DNA of 64,000 nt from Chryseobacterium rhizosphaerae (GCF_003385455.1 NZ_QNUF01000020.1:30868-94867); one strand, 5' to 3'; shown: positions 50,788-60,044, numbered from the stretch's first letter. A program made the numbers and translations. Notes: generated by a model not told the origin, from the sequence alone.

Positions 50788-51181
50788 GCTATAAACGTTT
50801 TAAGTGAGAAAAATATTTTTGCAAAGATAATGATTTTTCTATAAAGTGTATTGACCAGGGAAAAAGCAACCCTTTAAGAGCTCGGTAATAAAGAATTCCA
50901 AATCAATACCTGATCAGGATCTTTCCAATAAATTATCGTATATTAAGCAGGATTTTTTGGGGAATAAACTTACAAAATGTCACATTTTTTTCTTTAATAA
51001 TTTTTTAAGTTTTGTTAATAGACCATTGAAGATTATGACATAATATATAAAATGACATAATACCCGTTAAATTTTAGTTAAAATTGAAACATAGCATACT
51101 AATTGCTTACTTATTTAACATTAAATTTGTTTACTCAAAAACATAAAAAAGAAATTAATTAATAAACAAGAAAGATATACA
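50788..51181. promoter_or_regulatory. Divergent control region of trhO and the HtrA gene
   Basis: No gene is present. TAAATTTG (51122-51129) with TTG 16 nt upstream (51103-51105) is the likely HtrA promoter. Two ATGACATAAT direct repeats (51035-51044, 51052-51061; 17-bp period) and a palindrome AAAATGT-C-ACATTTT (50974-50988) lie upstream and could bind a stress regulator. Confidence 0.5.
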
Positions 51182-52717
51182 ATGAAGAGTACTTTAAAAA
51201 AACTATTACCATTTGCAGTAGTAGGAGTTGTCTCCGGAGCTACTACCGTTGGAGCAATACAATATTTTGGACACAACTCCAACAACGGAGATCAATCTTA
51301 TTTCACTACATCAGCCCCTAACACTACATTCGCAGGAATGAACACAGGTGCCGTGGGTGATGACTTTGTAAAAGCAGCCAAAACAACAGTTCCGGCTGTA
51401 GTTACCATTAAAAATTACCAGAGTAGAACCGCCAGCAGAGCTTCAGAGCAGGATCTGTTTGACTTTTTCTTTGGAGATCCTTTCGGAGGTGGAGGAAGAG
51501 GCCAGCAAAGGCAAAAACAACAACAGACTCCAGACAATATGCCTTCAGGAATGGGATCCGGGGTGATCATTTCTCCGGACGGTTATATTATTTCAAACAA
51601 TCACGTGGTGGCAGGGGCCAACAAACTTGAGGTTGTATTGAGCAATAAAAAAGCCTACATAGCTACTTTAATAGGAACTGACCCTAATACAGATATTTCT
51701 TTATTAAAGATTGAAGAGAAAGGACTTCCTTACTTAAACTTTGCCAATTCAGACAATATTGATGTGGGACAATGGGTACTTGCCGTAGGAAATCCGTTGG
51801 GATTAAACTCTACCGTAACAGCGGGTATTGTTTCCGCTAAAGGAAGAGGAATCGGTATTTTAGGAAGCCAGGGTAAAGCGGCCAACCCTATTGAAAGTTT
51901 TATTCAGACGGATGCTGCCATTAACCCGGGGAATTCCGGAGGTGCATTGGTCAACACAAATGGAGAACTGATCGGTATTAACTCTGCCATTCAATCTACA
52001 ACAGGATATTATCAGGGATATGGATTTGCTGTACCGGCAAACCTTGCCAGAAAAATTGTTGAGGATATCAAAAAATTCGGAATTGTTCAGAGAGGATTCT
52101 TAGGCGTTCAGTCTCTAGACCTTTCCAATGACCAGCAGGTTTTAATGTACAATAAGCAAAACAAAACGGACCTGAAAGCAGGAGCCGGAGTTTATGTTAC
52201 AGGATTTGGTGAGAACAGTGGCGCAGAAGATGCGGGTCTGAAAAAAGGTGACATCATTACTAAAATAGATAATTATGCCATTACAGATTTTGCTGATCTT
52301 TCCATGTCTATCGGAAGCAAACGCCCTGGTGATAAAGTTCAGGTAACGTATACAAGAAATGGTAAAGAAAATACCAGTACCGTAACCCTTAGAGACCAAA
52401 AAGGAGGAACTTCTACGAGAACTAAAGCTGATCTTAGTGTTACCGAGAAAATAGGAGCTGAGTTTGATCCGCTTAACGAAAGATTTAAAACTGAATATGG
52501 ACTAAATAGCGGTGTAGTTGCTAAAAATGTAGCTGAAGGAAGTGAAATGGCTAAGATTGGAATTGTAGACAACTATATCATTATAGAGATCAATGGCAAA
52601 CCGGTAAATTCACAGAAAGATGTAGAAAAGGTATTGGATAAATACCAGGGGAATGTTCAGGTGAAGTTTGTAGATGACTACGGAAGAAACTATACCAAAG
52701 GATTCAAAATGCCATAA
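51182..52717 (+). CDS. DegP/HtrA-family periplasmic serine protease
   Basis: The 511-residue protein has an N-terminal signal/anchor (LLPFAVVGVVSGATTVGA), a trypsin-like domain with the catalytic triad H141 (SNNHVVAG), D171 (TDISLLK) and S252 (GNSGGAL), a Gly/Gln-rich loop (about 101-119) near the LA loop and two PDZ domains (about 300-385 and 430-510). It degrades or refolds misfolded envelope proteins. It is monocistronic with a long regulated leader region. Confidence 0.96.
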   Translation: MKSTLKKLLPFAVVGVVSGATTVGAIQYFGHNSNNGDQSYFTTSAPNTTFAGMNTGAVGDDFVKAAKTTVPAVVTIKNYQSRTASRASEQDLFDFFFGDPFGGGGRGQQRQKQQQTPDNMPSGMGSGVIISPDGYIISNNHVVAGANKLEVVLSNKKAYIATLIGTDPNTDISLLKIEEKGLPYLNFANSDNIDVGQWVLAVGNPLGLNSTVTAGIVSAKGRGIGILGSQGKAANPIESFIQTDAAINPGNSGGALVNTNGELIGINSAIQSTTGYYQGYGFAVPANLARKIVEDIKKFGIVQRGFLGVQSLDLSNDQQVLMYNKQNKTDLKAGAGVYVTGFGENSGAEDAGLKKGDIITKIDNYAITDFADLSMSIGSKRPGDKVQVTYTRNGKENTSTVTLRDQKGGTSTRTKADLSVTEKIGAEFDPLNERFKTEYGLNSGVVAKNVAEGSEMAKIGIVDNYIIIEINGKPVNSQKDVEKVLDKYQGNVQVKFVDDYGRNYTKGFKMP

Positions 52718-52750
52718 TGGAAAACAGACAATAGTCTTTTCATATCAACA

Positions 52751-52786
52751 AAAAAACGCTGCAGAAATCTGCAGCGTTTTTTTATT
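52751..52786. terminator. Bidirectional terminator between HtrA and the small membrane protein
   Basis: A stem AAAACGCTGCAG / CTGCAGCGTTTT with a 4-nt loop has T-runs on both strands. Confidence 0.92.
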
Positions 52787-53241
52787 TATTTGGGTTTATT
52801 CATTTTTTCAGCGATCCTTTTTTTCTTATTCCGTTCATAAATGACCTCTACAATCTTACCGCCAATCCAGGAAAACGGAAAAAAAGTAAGGAAAATAGAA
52901 ATCTTATAGAAGGTAGGATGATAAGGAAATATAATAATATCCAGCATCGCTATAAACAGCATAATAAAGCCTATAAGGATAGCATAAGCTACTTTGGCAT
53001 ATTTAACAATGATTGCCGTGGCAACACCGCCTATCGTCGTTCCCAATCCGGAAACAAATAACAGGAATCCAAAGAAAGCTTTATCATCCTTCATACTGAA
53101 AAGGAATCTTTGCCAATGCTCAAACGGAGCAAAAGCCTCAAAAGTAACCCATTGCGGAAATGCCCTTATACCAAGAGTAATAATAAGTCCGGTTATCCCA
53201 AGACCTACCAGCACCGCAATTGTATTTCTTATAAAATTCAT
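52786..53241 (-). CDS. Small polytopic membrane protein, unknown function
   Basis: The 151-residue protein has four predicted transmembrane helices (about 7-26, 57-78, 86-107, 116-134) and a basic C-terminal tail (ERNKKKRIAEKMNKPK). I do not recognise a family. Its ATG overlaps the ridA stop by 1 nt (TAATG), so it is translated after RidA. Confidence 0.75.
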   Translation of the reverse strand: MNFIRNTIAVLVGLGITGLIITLGIRAFPQWVTFEAFAPFEHWQRFLFSMKDDKAFFGFLLFVSGLGTTIGGVATAIIVKYAKVAYAILIGFIMLFIAMLDIIIFPYHPTFYKISIFLTFFPFSWIGGKIVEVIYERNKKKRIAEKMNKPK

Positions 53242-53621
53242 TAATCCTGATGTGCAATCATAGAAATTTCAATATCCACATTTTTAGGCAGACAAGAAAC
53301 CTGTACCGTTTCACGTGCCGGAAAGCTTTCTGCATCTAAATAAGAAGCGTAAATATCATTCATTACCGCAAAATCATCCATATTCTTAAGGAAGATTGTA
53401 GCCTTTACAACATTTTTGAAAGTCATTCCTGCTTCAGTAAGAATCGCTTCAAGGTTCTTCATTACCTGATGAGTTTCTTTTTCAATTCCTTCTACCAGTT
53501 TACCAGTTGCAGGATCTACAGGAATCTGTCCGGAGATATACAATACTCCATTTGCCATATTAGCTTGTGAATAAGGCCCGATTGCCGCAGGTGCATTAAC
53601 TGTGTTTATGATTTGTTTCAT
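53241..53621 (-). CDS. ridA: RidA-family enamine/imine deaminase
   Basis: With the ATG at 53621 the protein has 126 residues and the full RidA/YjgF signature: NAPAAIGPYSQANMANGVLYISGQIPVDPATG and KATIFLKNMDDFAVMNDIY, with the active-site Arg in FPARETVQVSCLP. It hydrolyses reactive 2-aminoacrylate-type enamines. A 12-residue longer frame has no support. Confidence 0.95.
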   Translation of the reverse strand: MKQIINTVNAPAAIGPYSQANMANGVLYISGQIPVDPATGKLVEGIEKETHQVMKNLEAILTEAGMTFKNVVKATIFLKNMDDFAVMNDIYASYLDAESFPARETVQVSCLPKNVDIEISMIAHQD

Positions 53622-53727
53622 AAGTGGATATTTAATTTTTTTAAAGGTCACATGCAATCACCATCTGCTGTATTTACTTGTTTGAAAATTCTGCCAATAG
53701 TAATTCCATTAGAATATATTTTGGTTG

Positions 53728-53758
53728 CAAATATAAAATTTATATTCTCAAATGCCAA
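53728..53758 (-). promoter_or_regulatory. ridA promoter
   Basis: Minus strand: TTG (53756-53758), 20 nt, TATATTTG (53728-53735), just before the lptD stop codon; leader about 100 nt. Confidence 0.7.
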
Positions 53759-53765
53759 TCTGATA

Positions 53766-56351
53766 TTAGAAAGGTGCATTAGGCTGGGTAAAACTTCTGT
53801 CTTTATACTTCAGAGCATCGCTTAAGATATTGGCTTTTATCCCAATAAAGAAGTCATATACTTTATACTGTCCGAAAGGAACCCAGTTGAAGTTAATTGT
53901 AAAACTTCGCTGATCCCTTGAGAATCCGATTCTTGTATATGCCAGCTCTTTAGTGACCATATCATAATGCGTACTTCCGTTGATATTCCAGTAAGGCGTA
54001 AGCTTAATACTACCGTCCAATCCTATGGATGCAATTTTACTTCCAAACCTGTTGAGTCCTTTTGAATAAGCATAGTTAGCATTGACATTCAAAGTCCATG
54101 CCTGATCAAAATGAGCATAATTATCATCATCAAAATAATAATTTTCATTTCGGACTTCCCCTCTGGAAGAATACTTTTTAGCATAATCGGTTTTCTCACC
54201 AAAAATTTCACTGCTTAAAGGATAAGACAATTGGATATTGAAACCCTGTACACTAAAATGTCCGAATTCTTCTGTTCTGATTCCCGTGTCCTGCCCCGGA
54301 ATAAATGCAATCCTATACGGATCAAGGGTAAGACTTGTATTAACGGTAAGTTTACTGTTGAAGAAAGAAGATTGTCCATTGATAGAGAAGATAGACCATG
54401 GGTGATCTTTGGCAGCAAAGTTATAATTTCCTGAAAGGTTTAAAGATTCAAAAATCTTAAGTTTCTTTACTCCTGTGGAATCTTTCTTAGACTTTACTTT
54501 CATCTCAATATTGTTCCCTACATTAAACCCTAAAGCACCTACCATTCCGCTGGAAGGACTTCCTACAATTCCTTTTTCAAAAATAGAATAAGGAGTAATG
54601 GCACCGGTTGCATTATAGTAGTTTTTGTAATATCCAAAGTTTGGGCTTGAGAAATCCGGAGAATAGGTAAACCCGATACTTGGGGTCATCATATGCCTGA
54701 TAGCTTCCACCGAAGATCCTTTTTTAAACTTAAGCATTCCATACAGCGTAGTCTGAAGACTGGCAGTTGTAGAGAATGTAGAATATCCTGCAAAGTTCTT
54801 ATTGATTTCATCTACAGTAACATTCTTTATCGGATCATAGTATCTGTTCAATGATTTTGTCGTCAGGGCGTTATCTATGTTGGCACTTAAACTGAATGTA
54901 AAATATTTAGCTAACGTCGTATTTGTTGCCAGCGCAATATTGTTTTTAAGTCCGGTCTGCATTTTATCCCACATAGCCTTTGTAAACAGTTCGTTTTCCT
55001 GTGTGTTCACAAAATTCGTAAGGTTAAACCCTGTGTTTACCGTAATATTTTCAAGAAGCCCCTGTCGTACTCCTGTTTTTGATTTAAATAAATAAAACTG
55101 GTTTATGGCAACGTTCATTTGTGGAAGACGAAGATCAGCCAACCCAGTTGCAAAGTTTTGAGAATAAGATGCCGTTCCGGTGATGGTTACCGGAAGCTTC
55201 AGAAACCTCTTGGTAAGAGTTACCGTAGAGTTCTGCTGGGTATTCAGTACATTTTGGTTGAAAATATAGTTGTTATTCAGCGGGTTATTGTAAAACTTTG
55301 TACTTACAATATCCACTGATGCACTGAACGTAAGAAAAGGATTAGATTTTGCATCCTGTGAATGGGTCCAGTTGATTCTATAAGTACTATTCTTGTTATA
55401 ATCATCCAAGCCCTTAATTCCTCTTACCATTGTCCCAATATCTGCATTAAAGCTACCCGAATACTTGTATTTCTTCTGATAATTCATCTGTGGACGCAGG
55501 TTCCAGCTTCCTTTTGTATACACATCGGCAAGCACTTTAAGATCAAAATGTTCTCCAATAGGCTGATAGTATCCAATCCCGTTAAGGAAGAATCCTACAT
55601 CTTCTCTTTCTCCAAAACTCGGAATCAGAATACCGGCTGCTCTTTTATCCGAAAACGGAAGGATAGCAAAAGGCATAATAAGAGGGGTAGGTACCCGCTC
55701 AATATACATCTGAATCGGTCCGGTTACAATCTGAGATTTGTTCTTTGTTTTAATCAGCTTAATATTGGAGGCCCGCATAAAGTAATCTGCGGCAGTATCT
55801 TTTTTCTTGATAAAATAATCATCGGTGGTATAATCTGCTCTTTTCATGGCAAATACCGAGTCATTGTATTTTTTTGTTTTTTGAGCTATAATTACCCCTT
55901 CACTTTCTTCAGTTCTGGCATTGTAGGCGATTGCCTGTTTGGTTTTGGTATTATAGCTGAATTCGTTGGTTTCATACTTTTTTCCACCCTGCATAGTAAT
56001 TACAGGTTCAACAATCTTTCCTAAAGAATCTTGTTTTCCGCGGGCATAAATCAGATTTTTATTATCATCTATTGAAATATAATCTGCATCAATCTGCATA
56101 TCCTGATAGATCACCTGGGCATTTTTATTAAGAAAAGTCATCTTTTTAGGGATGTCTCTTCTCTGATCTTCTGCTTTTGTACGAAGAATATCATCTAAAG
56201 ATTCTTTTTTTACAACTATGGTATCCTTTTTGGAAATAGTATCATTAACCACATTTTTAGGCAATTTTTCAGGCGTTTTTTGTGCTAAAAAATTGTTAAA
56301 AATTAGGATAATTAAAATTTGTAATATATTTTTGAAGACGGTTTTGGCCAA
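53766..56351 (-). CDS. lptD: LPS-assembly outer-membrane protein LptD (OstA-like)
   Basis: The 861-residue protein has a signal peptide (…FNNFLAQ), an OstA-type beta-jellyroll at the N-terminus (about residues 70-190: KNAQVIYQDMQIDADYISIDDNKNLIYARGKQD) that takes lipopolysaccharide from the periplasmic bridge, and a large C-terminal beta barrel (MPFAILPFSDKRAAGILIPSFGE onwards). It is divergent from the amidase gene (53 bp), so both are envelope genes. Confidence 0.9.
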   Translation of the reverse strand: MAKTVFKNILQILIILIFNNFLAQKTPEKLPKNVVNDTISKKDTIVVKKESLDDILRTKAEDQRRDIPKKMTFLNKNAQVIYQDMQIDADYISIDDNKNLIYARGKQDSLGKIVEPVITMQGGKKYETNEFSYNTKTKQAIAYNARTEESEGVIIAQKTKKYNDSVFAMKRADYTTDDYFIKKKDTAADYFMRASNIKLIKTKNKSQIVTGPIQMYIERVPTPLIMPFAILPFSDKRAAGILIPSFGEREDVGFFLNGIGYYQPIGEHFDLKVLADVYTKGSWNLRPQMNYQKKYKYSGSFNADIGTMVRGIKGLDDYNKNSTYRINWTHSQDAKSNPFLTFSASVDIVSTKFYNNPLNNNYIFNQNVLNTQQNSTVTLTKRFLKLPVTITGTASYSQNFATGLADLRLPQMNVAINQFYLFKSKTGVRQGLLENITVNTGFNLTNFVNTQENELFTKAMWDKMQTGLKNNIALATNTTLAKYFTFSLSANIDNALTTKSLNRYYDPIKNVTVDEINKNFAGYSTFSTTASLQTTLYGMLKFKKGSSVEAIRHMMTPSIGFTYSPDFSSPNFGYYKNYYNATGAITPYSIFEKGIVGSPSSGMVGALGFNVGNNIEMKVKSKKDSTGVKKLKIFESLNLSGNYNFAAKDHPWSIFSINGQSSFFNSKLTVNTSLTLDPYRIAFIPGQDTGIRTEEFGHFSVQGFNIQLSYPLSSEIFGEKTDYAKKYSSRGEVRNENYYFDDDNYAHFDQAWTLNVNANYAYSKGLNRFGSKIASIGLDGSIKLTPYWNINGSTHYDMVTKELAYTRIGFSRDQRSFTINFNWVPFGQYKVYDFFIGIKANILSDALKYKDRSFTQPNAPF

Positions 56352-56374
56352 TTTTATTCTATATAATTAAGGCC

Positions 56375-56382
56375 CAAAATTA
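56375..56382 (-). promoter_or_regulatory. Probable lptD -7 box
   Basis: TAATTTTG on the minus strand lies 23 nt upstream of the lptD ATG in the short divergent spacer. A -33 TTG was not found. Confidence 0.45.
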
Positions 56383-56404
56383 ATATAATTTTTATAACTG
56401 TAAG

Positions 56405-57691
56405 ATGCACAAACAAAATTTTAAAATAATTTTATCATTTCTCCTTATTCTAATCAGTAACCTTATTTTAGCTCAAAAGAAGTTTACAATCGTTCTGGAC
56501 GCAGGACACGGAGGAAGTGATCATGGGGCAAACAGGTCCTATTCTGACATTGGAAGAGTCGCAGAAAAAGATGTTACCCTTGCCATTACCTTAAGATTGG
56601 GCGCAATGCTTGAAAAAAACAGAGATTTTAAAGTAATCTACACCCGTAAGATTGATGAATACCCATCTTTATCCGACAGAACCAACTTAGCTAACAGAAG
56701 CAAGGCGGATTTATTTGTATCGATTCACTGTAACTCTTCACAGAGACCTACAGCCTACGGTACAGAAACTTATGTACAGGGACCCAACCAAAATAACGAA
56801 AACCTTGAAGTTGCCAAAAGAGAAAACGATGTGATTTTTCTGGATGAAAAAGATAAGCAGATCTTCGGTTCTTATAACGCCGATTCTCCGGAGTCTTTAA
56901 TCGCGCTGAAACTTCAGCAAAGTAAATATCTGGAATCCAGTCTTCTTTTAGGTGGATTGGTAGAAGACAACTTTGTGAATAAAGACAAAAGATCTTCCAG
57001 AGGGGTTTTCCAGAAAAACCTACACGTACTGCGTATGAATGCCATGCCTTCTGTATTGATAGAAACCGGATTTATCAATCATCCGGAAGAAAGCCACTAT
57101 ATAGCCTCCGAAAAGGGACAGGCTGAGATAGCAGAAAGTATTTACAATGCTATTATTGACTATAAAAAAGCGATCGACAGAAAAACAGGAGGTTCATTTA
57201 CCATTAAAAAACAGGAGCCTGAAAAACCGGCGGAAACACCGTTGAAAAATGATTTCAGGATATTACTGATGAGTTCTCCTACCAAATACAATGAGGGAGA
57301 CCCTGCCCTAAAAGGATTAAGCTATATCCTTACCATTAAAGAAAATGGCCAGTACAAATACTATTATGCCGTCACTAATATGGCTTCTGTAAAAGATATT
57401 AACCTGAAATCTGCCAAGGATGCAGGATTTAGAAATGCCTTTGCCGTAGGGTTCATGCCTAACCAAAAAATAAGCATGGGTTACTATACCATAGAGCTGT
57501 ATGCCGGCGATAAACTGAACGGAAATTCTTATATTCTTCAGAACCTAAAAGATGTGGAAAGAGAGAAAGATAGCGGTGTTTTCTATTATACCTATGGAAA
57601 AGTGGCTACTTTGGAGGAAGCAGTGAAGCTTCAGAAAGAACTTGAGAACAAAGGAATTAAGAATACCGTGATACAAAAAGTATATAAATAA
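56405..57691 (+). CDS. N-acetylmuramoyl-L-alanine amidase (Amidase_3)
   Basis: The 428-residue exported protein (signal peptide …SNLILAQ) cleaves peptide stems from peptidoglycan glycan strands during cell separation. Zinc ligands are H35 (VLDAGHGGSDHGA), E54 (VAEKDVTLAI) and H108 (SIHCNS); the catalytic Glu is E220 (VLIETGFINH). A C-terminal SPOR-like domain (about 345-428, ending KLQKELENKGIKNTVIQKV) would bind denuded glycan at the septum. Confidence 0.95.
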   Translation: MHKQNFKIILSFLLILISNLILAQKKFTIVLDAGHGGSDHGANRSYSDIGRVAEKDVTLAITLRLGAMLEKNRDFKVIYTRKIDEYPSLSDRTNLANRSKADLFVSIHCNSSQRPTAYGTETYVQGPNQNNENLEVAKRENDVIFLDEKDKQIFGSYNADSPESLIALKLQQSKYLESSLLLGGLVEDNFVNKDKRSSRGVFQKNLHVLRMNAMPSVLIETGFINHPEESHYIASEKGQAEIAESIYNAIIDYKKAIDRKTGGSFTIKKQEPEKPAETPLKNDFRILLMSSPTKYNEGDPALKGLSYILTIKENGQYKYYYAVTNMASVKDINLKSAKDAGFRNAFAVGFMPNQKISMGYYTIELYAGDKLNGNSYILQNLKDVEREKDSGVFYYTYGKVATLEEAVKLQKELENKGIKNTVIQKVYK

Positions 57692-57703
57692 TTAAAAAAT
57701 AAT

Positions 57704-57734
57704 TTTGAAGTTAAAAAGTTAATCATTACTTTTG
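57704..57734 (+). promoter_or_regulatory. Promoter of the tRNA-Glu/small ORF unit
   Basis: TTTG (57704-57707), 19 nt, TACTTTTG (57727-57734) is a perfect consensus 15 nt before the tRNA. Confidence 0.82.
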
Positions 57735-57748
57735 CAACCTCAAAATTT

Positions 57749-57820
57749 GGCCTATTCGTCTAGTGGTTAGGACTCAAGATTTTCATTCTTGCAACAGGGG
57801 TTCGATTCCCCTATAGGCTA
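57749..57820 (+). tRNA. tRNA-Glu (UUC), copy 1
   Basis: This is a 72-nt cloverleaf with acceptor GGCCTAT/ATAGGCT, anticodon loop TTTTCAT (anticodon TTC) and T loop GGTTCGATTCC. It is followed by CCA (57821-57823), which copies 2 and 3 lack. It differs from copies 2 and 3 in the acceptor and anticodon stems. Confidence 0.97.
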
Positions 57821-57834
57821 CCAAATTTGATATC

Positions 57835-58155
57835 ATGCCGGATTTAAAAATACAAGAAGCGAAATTGCTTTTTAATAAAATCCACTCTAACCCAAAAAGT
57901 TATGATTTACAAATCAATGAAGACGGGATTACAGGCAGGGATGATAAAATAAGTTTCAGGCTTTACAGGACAGGAGAAAGGGTTGCTTTTGAAGTGACAA
58001 TAGATGAACTTACTTTCACCAATACTACTGGGGAATGGAACAATGCGATGATTATGTTGGGAAACACAATCAAAAAAATAGAAAAGGAACAAGAAAATTT
58101 AAAAATAGAACAAGCAATAAATAAACTTAAAAAGTACCTTTCGGAAGAAAATTAA
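57835..58155 (+). CDS. Small protein co-transcribed with tRNA-Glu, unknown function
   Basis: This 106-residue, highly charged protein has no signal peptide. It has a beta-rich N-terminal part (DLQINEDGITGRDDKISFRLYRTGERVAFEVTI) and a C-terminal helix (IKKIEKEQENLKIEQAINKLKKYL). I do not recognise it. The ATG is 14 nt after the tRNA and no other promoter lies between, so it is made from the tRNA transcript after 3' processing. Confidence 0.7.
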   Translation: MPDLKIQEAKLLFNKIHSNPKSYDLQINEDGITGRDDKISFRLYRTGERVAFEVTIDELTFTNTTGEWNNAMIMLGNTIKKIEKEQENLKIEQAINKLKKYLSEEN

Positions 58156-58172
58156 AAATTTTATAAAATAAA

Positions 58173-58204
58173 TTTGGTAGTTTAAAAAAAAGTTTATAGT
58201 TTTG
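58173..58204 (+). promoter_or_regulatory. rpsT promoter
   Basis: TTTG (58173-58176), 20 nt, TAGTTTTG (58197-58204). The leader is only about 10 nt. Confidence 0.78.
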
Positions 58205-58222
58205 CACTCACATTTGAACGAT

Positions 58223-58477
58223 ATGGCAAATCATAAATCAGCACTAAAGAGAATTAGACAAAACGAAACTAGAAAACTTCGTAACAGATATTACCACAAG
58301 ACTGCTAGAACAGCGCTTAAAAGCTTGAGAAATGAAGAGAATAAAGCTGCTGCAACGGAACAACTGCCAAAGGTTATCGCTTTATTGGATAAATTAGCTA
58401 AGAAAAATATTATCCACAAAAACAAAGCGGCTAACTTGAAAAGCAAATTGACAAAGCACGTTAATAAATTAGCGTAA
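58223..58477 (+). CDS. rpsT: 30S ribosomal protein S20
   Basis: With the ATG at 58223 the protein has 84 residues (MANHKSALKRIRQNETRKLRNRYY), the helical bundle that binds the 5' and 3' minor domains of 16S rRNA. The longer frame overlaps the promoter and is rejected. The stop lies 10 nt before tRNA-Glu copy 2 with no terminator, so rpsT and two tRNA genes share a transcript. Confidence 0.97.
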   Translation: MANHKSALKRIRQNETRKLRNRYYHKTARTALKSLRNEENKAAATEQLPKVIALLDKLAKKNIIHKNKAANLKSKLTKHVNKLA

Positions 58478-58487
58478 TAATATAGTA

Positions 58488-58559
58488 GGCCCGTTCGTCT
58501 ATCGGTTAGGACCTCAGATTTTCATTCTGGTAAGAGGGGTTCGATTCCCCTACGGGCTA
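58488..58559 (+). tRNA. tRNA-Glu (UUC), copy 2
   Basis: 72-nt cloverleaf with acceptor GGCCCGT/ACGGGCT and anticodon TTC. It is identical to copy 3. CCA is not encoded. Confidence 0.97.
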
Positions 58560-58624
58560 CAAACTAAGAGTTGACACTTATAAAAACAAAAACTAACACA
58601 TTGCTTCGGTAATGGAAGATAGAG

Positions 58625-58696
58625 GGCCCGTTCGTCTATCGGTTAGGACCTCAGATTTTCATTCTGGTAAGAGGGGTTCGATTCCCCTACGGGCTA
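58625..58696 (+). tRNA. tRNA-Glu (UUC), copy 3
   Basis: Identical in all 72 positions to copy 2, 65 nt downstream of it. A terminator follows. Confidence 0.97.
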
Positions 58697-58699
58697 CAA

Positions 58700-58731
58700 A
58701 GAGAAGACTTTTATTAAGTCTTCTCTTTTTG
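58700..58731 (+). terminator. Terminator of the rpsT-tRNA-Glu unit
   Basis: An 11-bp stem AGAGAAGACTT / AAGTCTTCTCT with TTATT loop and T-run. Confidence 0.93.
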
Positions 58732-59064
58732 CTTTGGTACCTATCCTATCCATTCAAGGTTAACTTTCTCTAAAAGCTGGACAACTCTTTAAAACTGGTC
58801 TACTCTCCTATTAAATGATCACCTCCATCAATCCAACCAATGGATTCCCTTTTTAACAGAAAGGTCTGTTCTTACGCATCCAGTATCATCACAAACTTCT
58901 ACCTTCGTTCTTCAAGAAGACATCCTCTTCACCCTGTTTCCAGGAGATTATACTCCTTCAATATTAAATCTTATTAAAAATATCACCACAAATGGAAATA
59001 TTATCTCTTACTGTTCTTTTTAATCGTTAAATTCGCGTAAACTTTTAATTTAAAAACCAATCAC
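58732..59064. other. Intergenic region before the T9SS paralogue array
   Basis: No gene, repeat or RNA is seen. TAAACTTT near 59038 could be a degenerate -7 box for the next gene. Confidence 0.4.
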
Positions 59065-59838
59065 ATGAAATTTACTTTACTATCTGAAAGCCGATTCTCA
59101 TTTAAAACGGCTTTAGTAGCTTTATTCCTGATTTCAGCAAATACTTTATCCTTTGGACAAAACAGAATTTATGCTCACGCACAGAGCTCCGGTGTTTTTG
59201 GAGTAGCCTGCTTAGGCTGTCGTGTAGAAAATGCTCAAAATGCAATTGGAGACAATGAAGATGATTATTCTACAATGACACTGGGTACTGCACTATTAGG
59301 AGGAATCCAGCAAACTTTAATTTTCCCTGATCTTAGGGCAGACACAAGACTCGTTGTAGGTATAGGAACAGATAATATTCCTTTATCGGTACAATTACTA
59401 AGTGGAGTAACCCTGGAAACCATGAATGGAGGAACTTCAAATGAAGACCGCAGAACGATAGACATAAGTCTTCTTAAACTGGGAGCAACTCCTAACAGGG
59501 GGACTGTAGAATTCAAACCGACAAAAGCTTATGACGGTATCCGAATAGGATTAACCGGCGGTGTACTTAGTCTGGGTGGTGGATTCAGAATATATTACGC
59601 TTACCAGGACCCATTGATCAGCCTGATGGCCAATAGTAAGGACGGAAGCGTCACCCTTGATGGAAATATCTCACTGGAAGGTTCAGAGGTTGCCCTAACC
59701 AATACCTCAGGGAAAGAAGTATACCGTTCCAAACTGAAGTCAAAAACTTTTGAATCCGGACAACCCGGAGGAGTATACATCATGACTCTACAGACAAAAG
59801 ACGGAAAAACGTATTCCAAGAAAATAATGATTAAATAG
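59065..59838 (+). CDS. T9SS-exported surface protein, array copy 1
   Basis: The 257-residue protein has a signal peptide (…NTLSFGQ), a beta-rich domain of about 155 residues starting YAHAQSSGVFGVACLGCRVENAQNAIGDNEDDYSTM, and a type A T9SS sorting tail (LDGNISLEGSEVALTNTSGKEVYRSKLKS to KKIMIK). The domain has a CxxC pair (CLGC) and the Asn/Tyr-Ser pattern of beta-sandwich modules repeated in large Bacteroidota surface proteins (recalled). It has its own terminator. The function is unknown, possibly adhesion or ligand binding. Confidence 0.85.
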   Translation: MKFTLLSESRFSFKTALVALFLISANTLSFGQNRIYAHAQSSGVFGVACLGCRVENAQNAIGDNEDDYSTMTLGTALLGGIQQTLIFPDLRADTRLVVGIGTDNIPLSVQLLSGVTLETMNGGTSNEDRRTIDISLLKLGATPNRGTVEFKPTKAYDGIRIGLTGGVLSLGGGFRIYYAYQDPLISLMANSKDGSVTLDGNISLEGSEVALTNTSGKEVYRSKLKSKTFESGQPGGVYIMTLQTKDGKTYSKKIMIK

Positions 59839-59856
59839 ATATACTTTTAATATTTC

Positions 59857-59889
59857 AATCCGGCCGGGCAAAATCCAGCCGGATTTTTC
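59857..59889 (+). terminator. Terminator after array copy 1
   Basis: The stem AATCCGGC / GCCGGATT with a 13-nt loop is followed by T's. Confidence 0.85.
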
Positions 59890-59976
59890 ATTCTGCAAAG
59901 GTTTATTTCCATTAAATAAAAAACAAATATTTACATTTATATAAACAAATTATTACATAATCACCACAATATTAAA

Positions 59977-59984
59977 TAAATTTG
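59977..59984 (+). promoter_or_regulatory. Probable promoter -7 box of array copy 2
   Basis: TAAATTTG lies 60 nt before the ATG at 60045; no -33 TTG was found. Confidence 0.45.
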
Positions 59985-60044
59985 CTAACATAATAATTTT
60001 ATTTATAAATTTACATAAAACTAAAAATCAAAATTTTTTTATAT

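Noticed and set aside
55362..56024. 220-codon open frame opposite lptD
   Set aside because: It is an antisense shadow with no start signal; the lptD strand has signal peptide and domain patterns.
58488..58696. Two identical 72-bp repeats with a 65-bp spacer as a possible CRISPR-like array
   Set aside because: Both units are complete tRNA-Glu genes.
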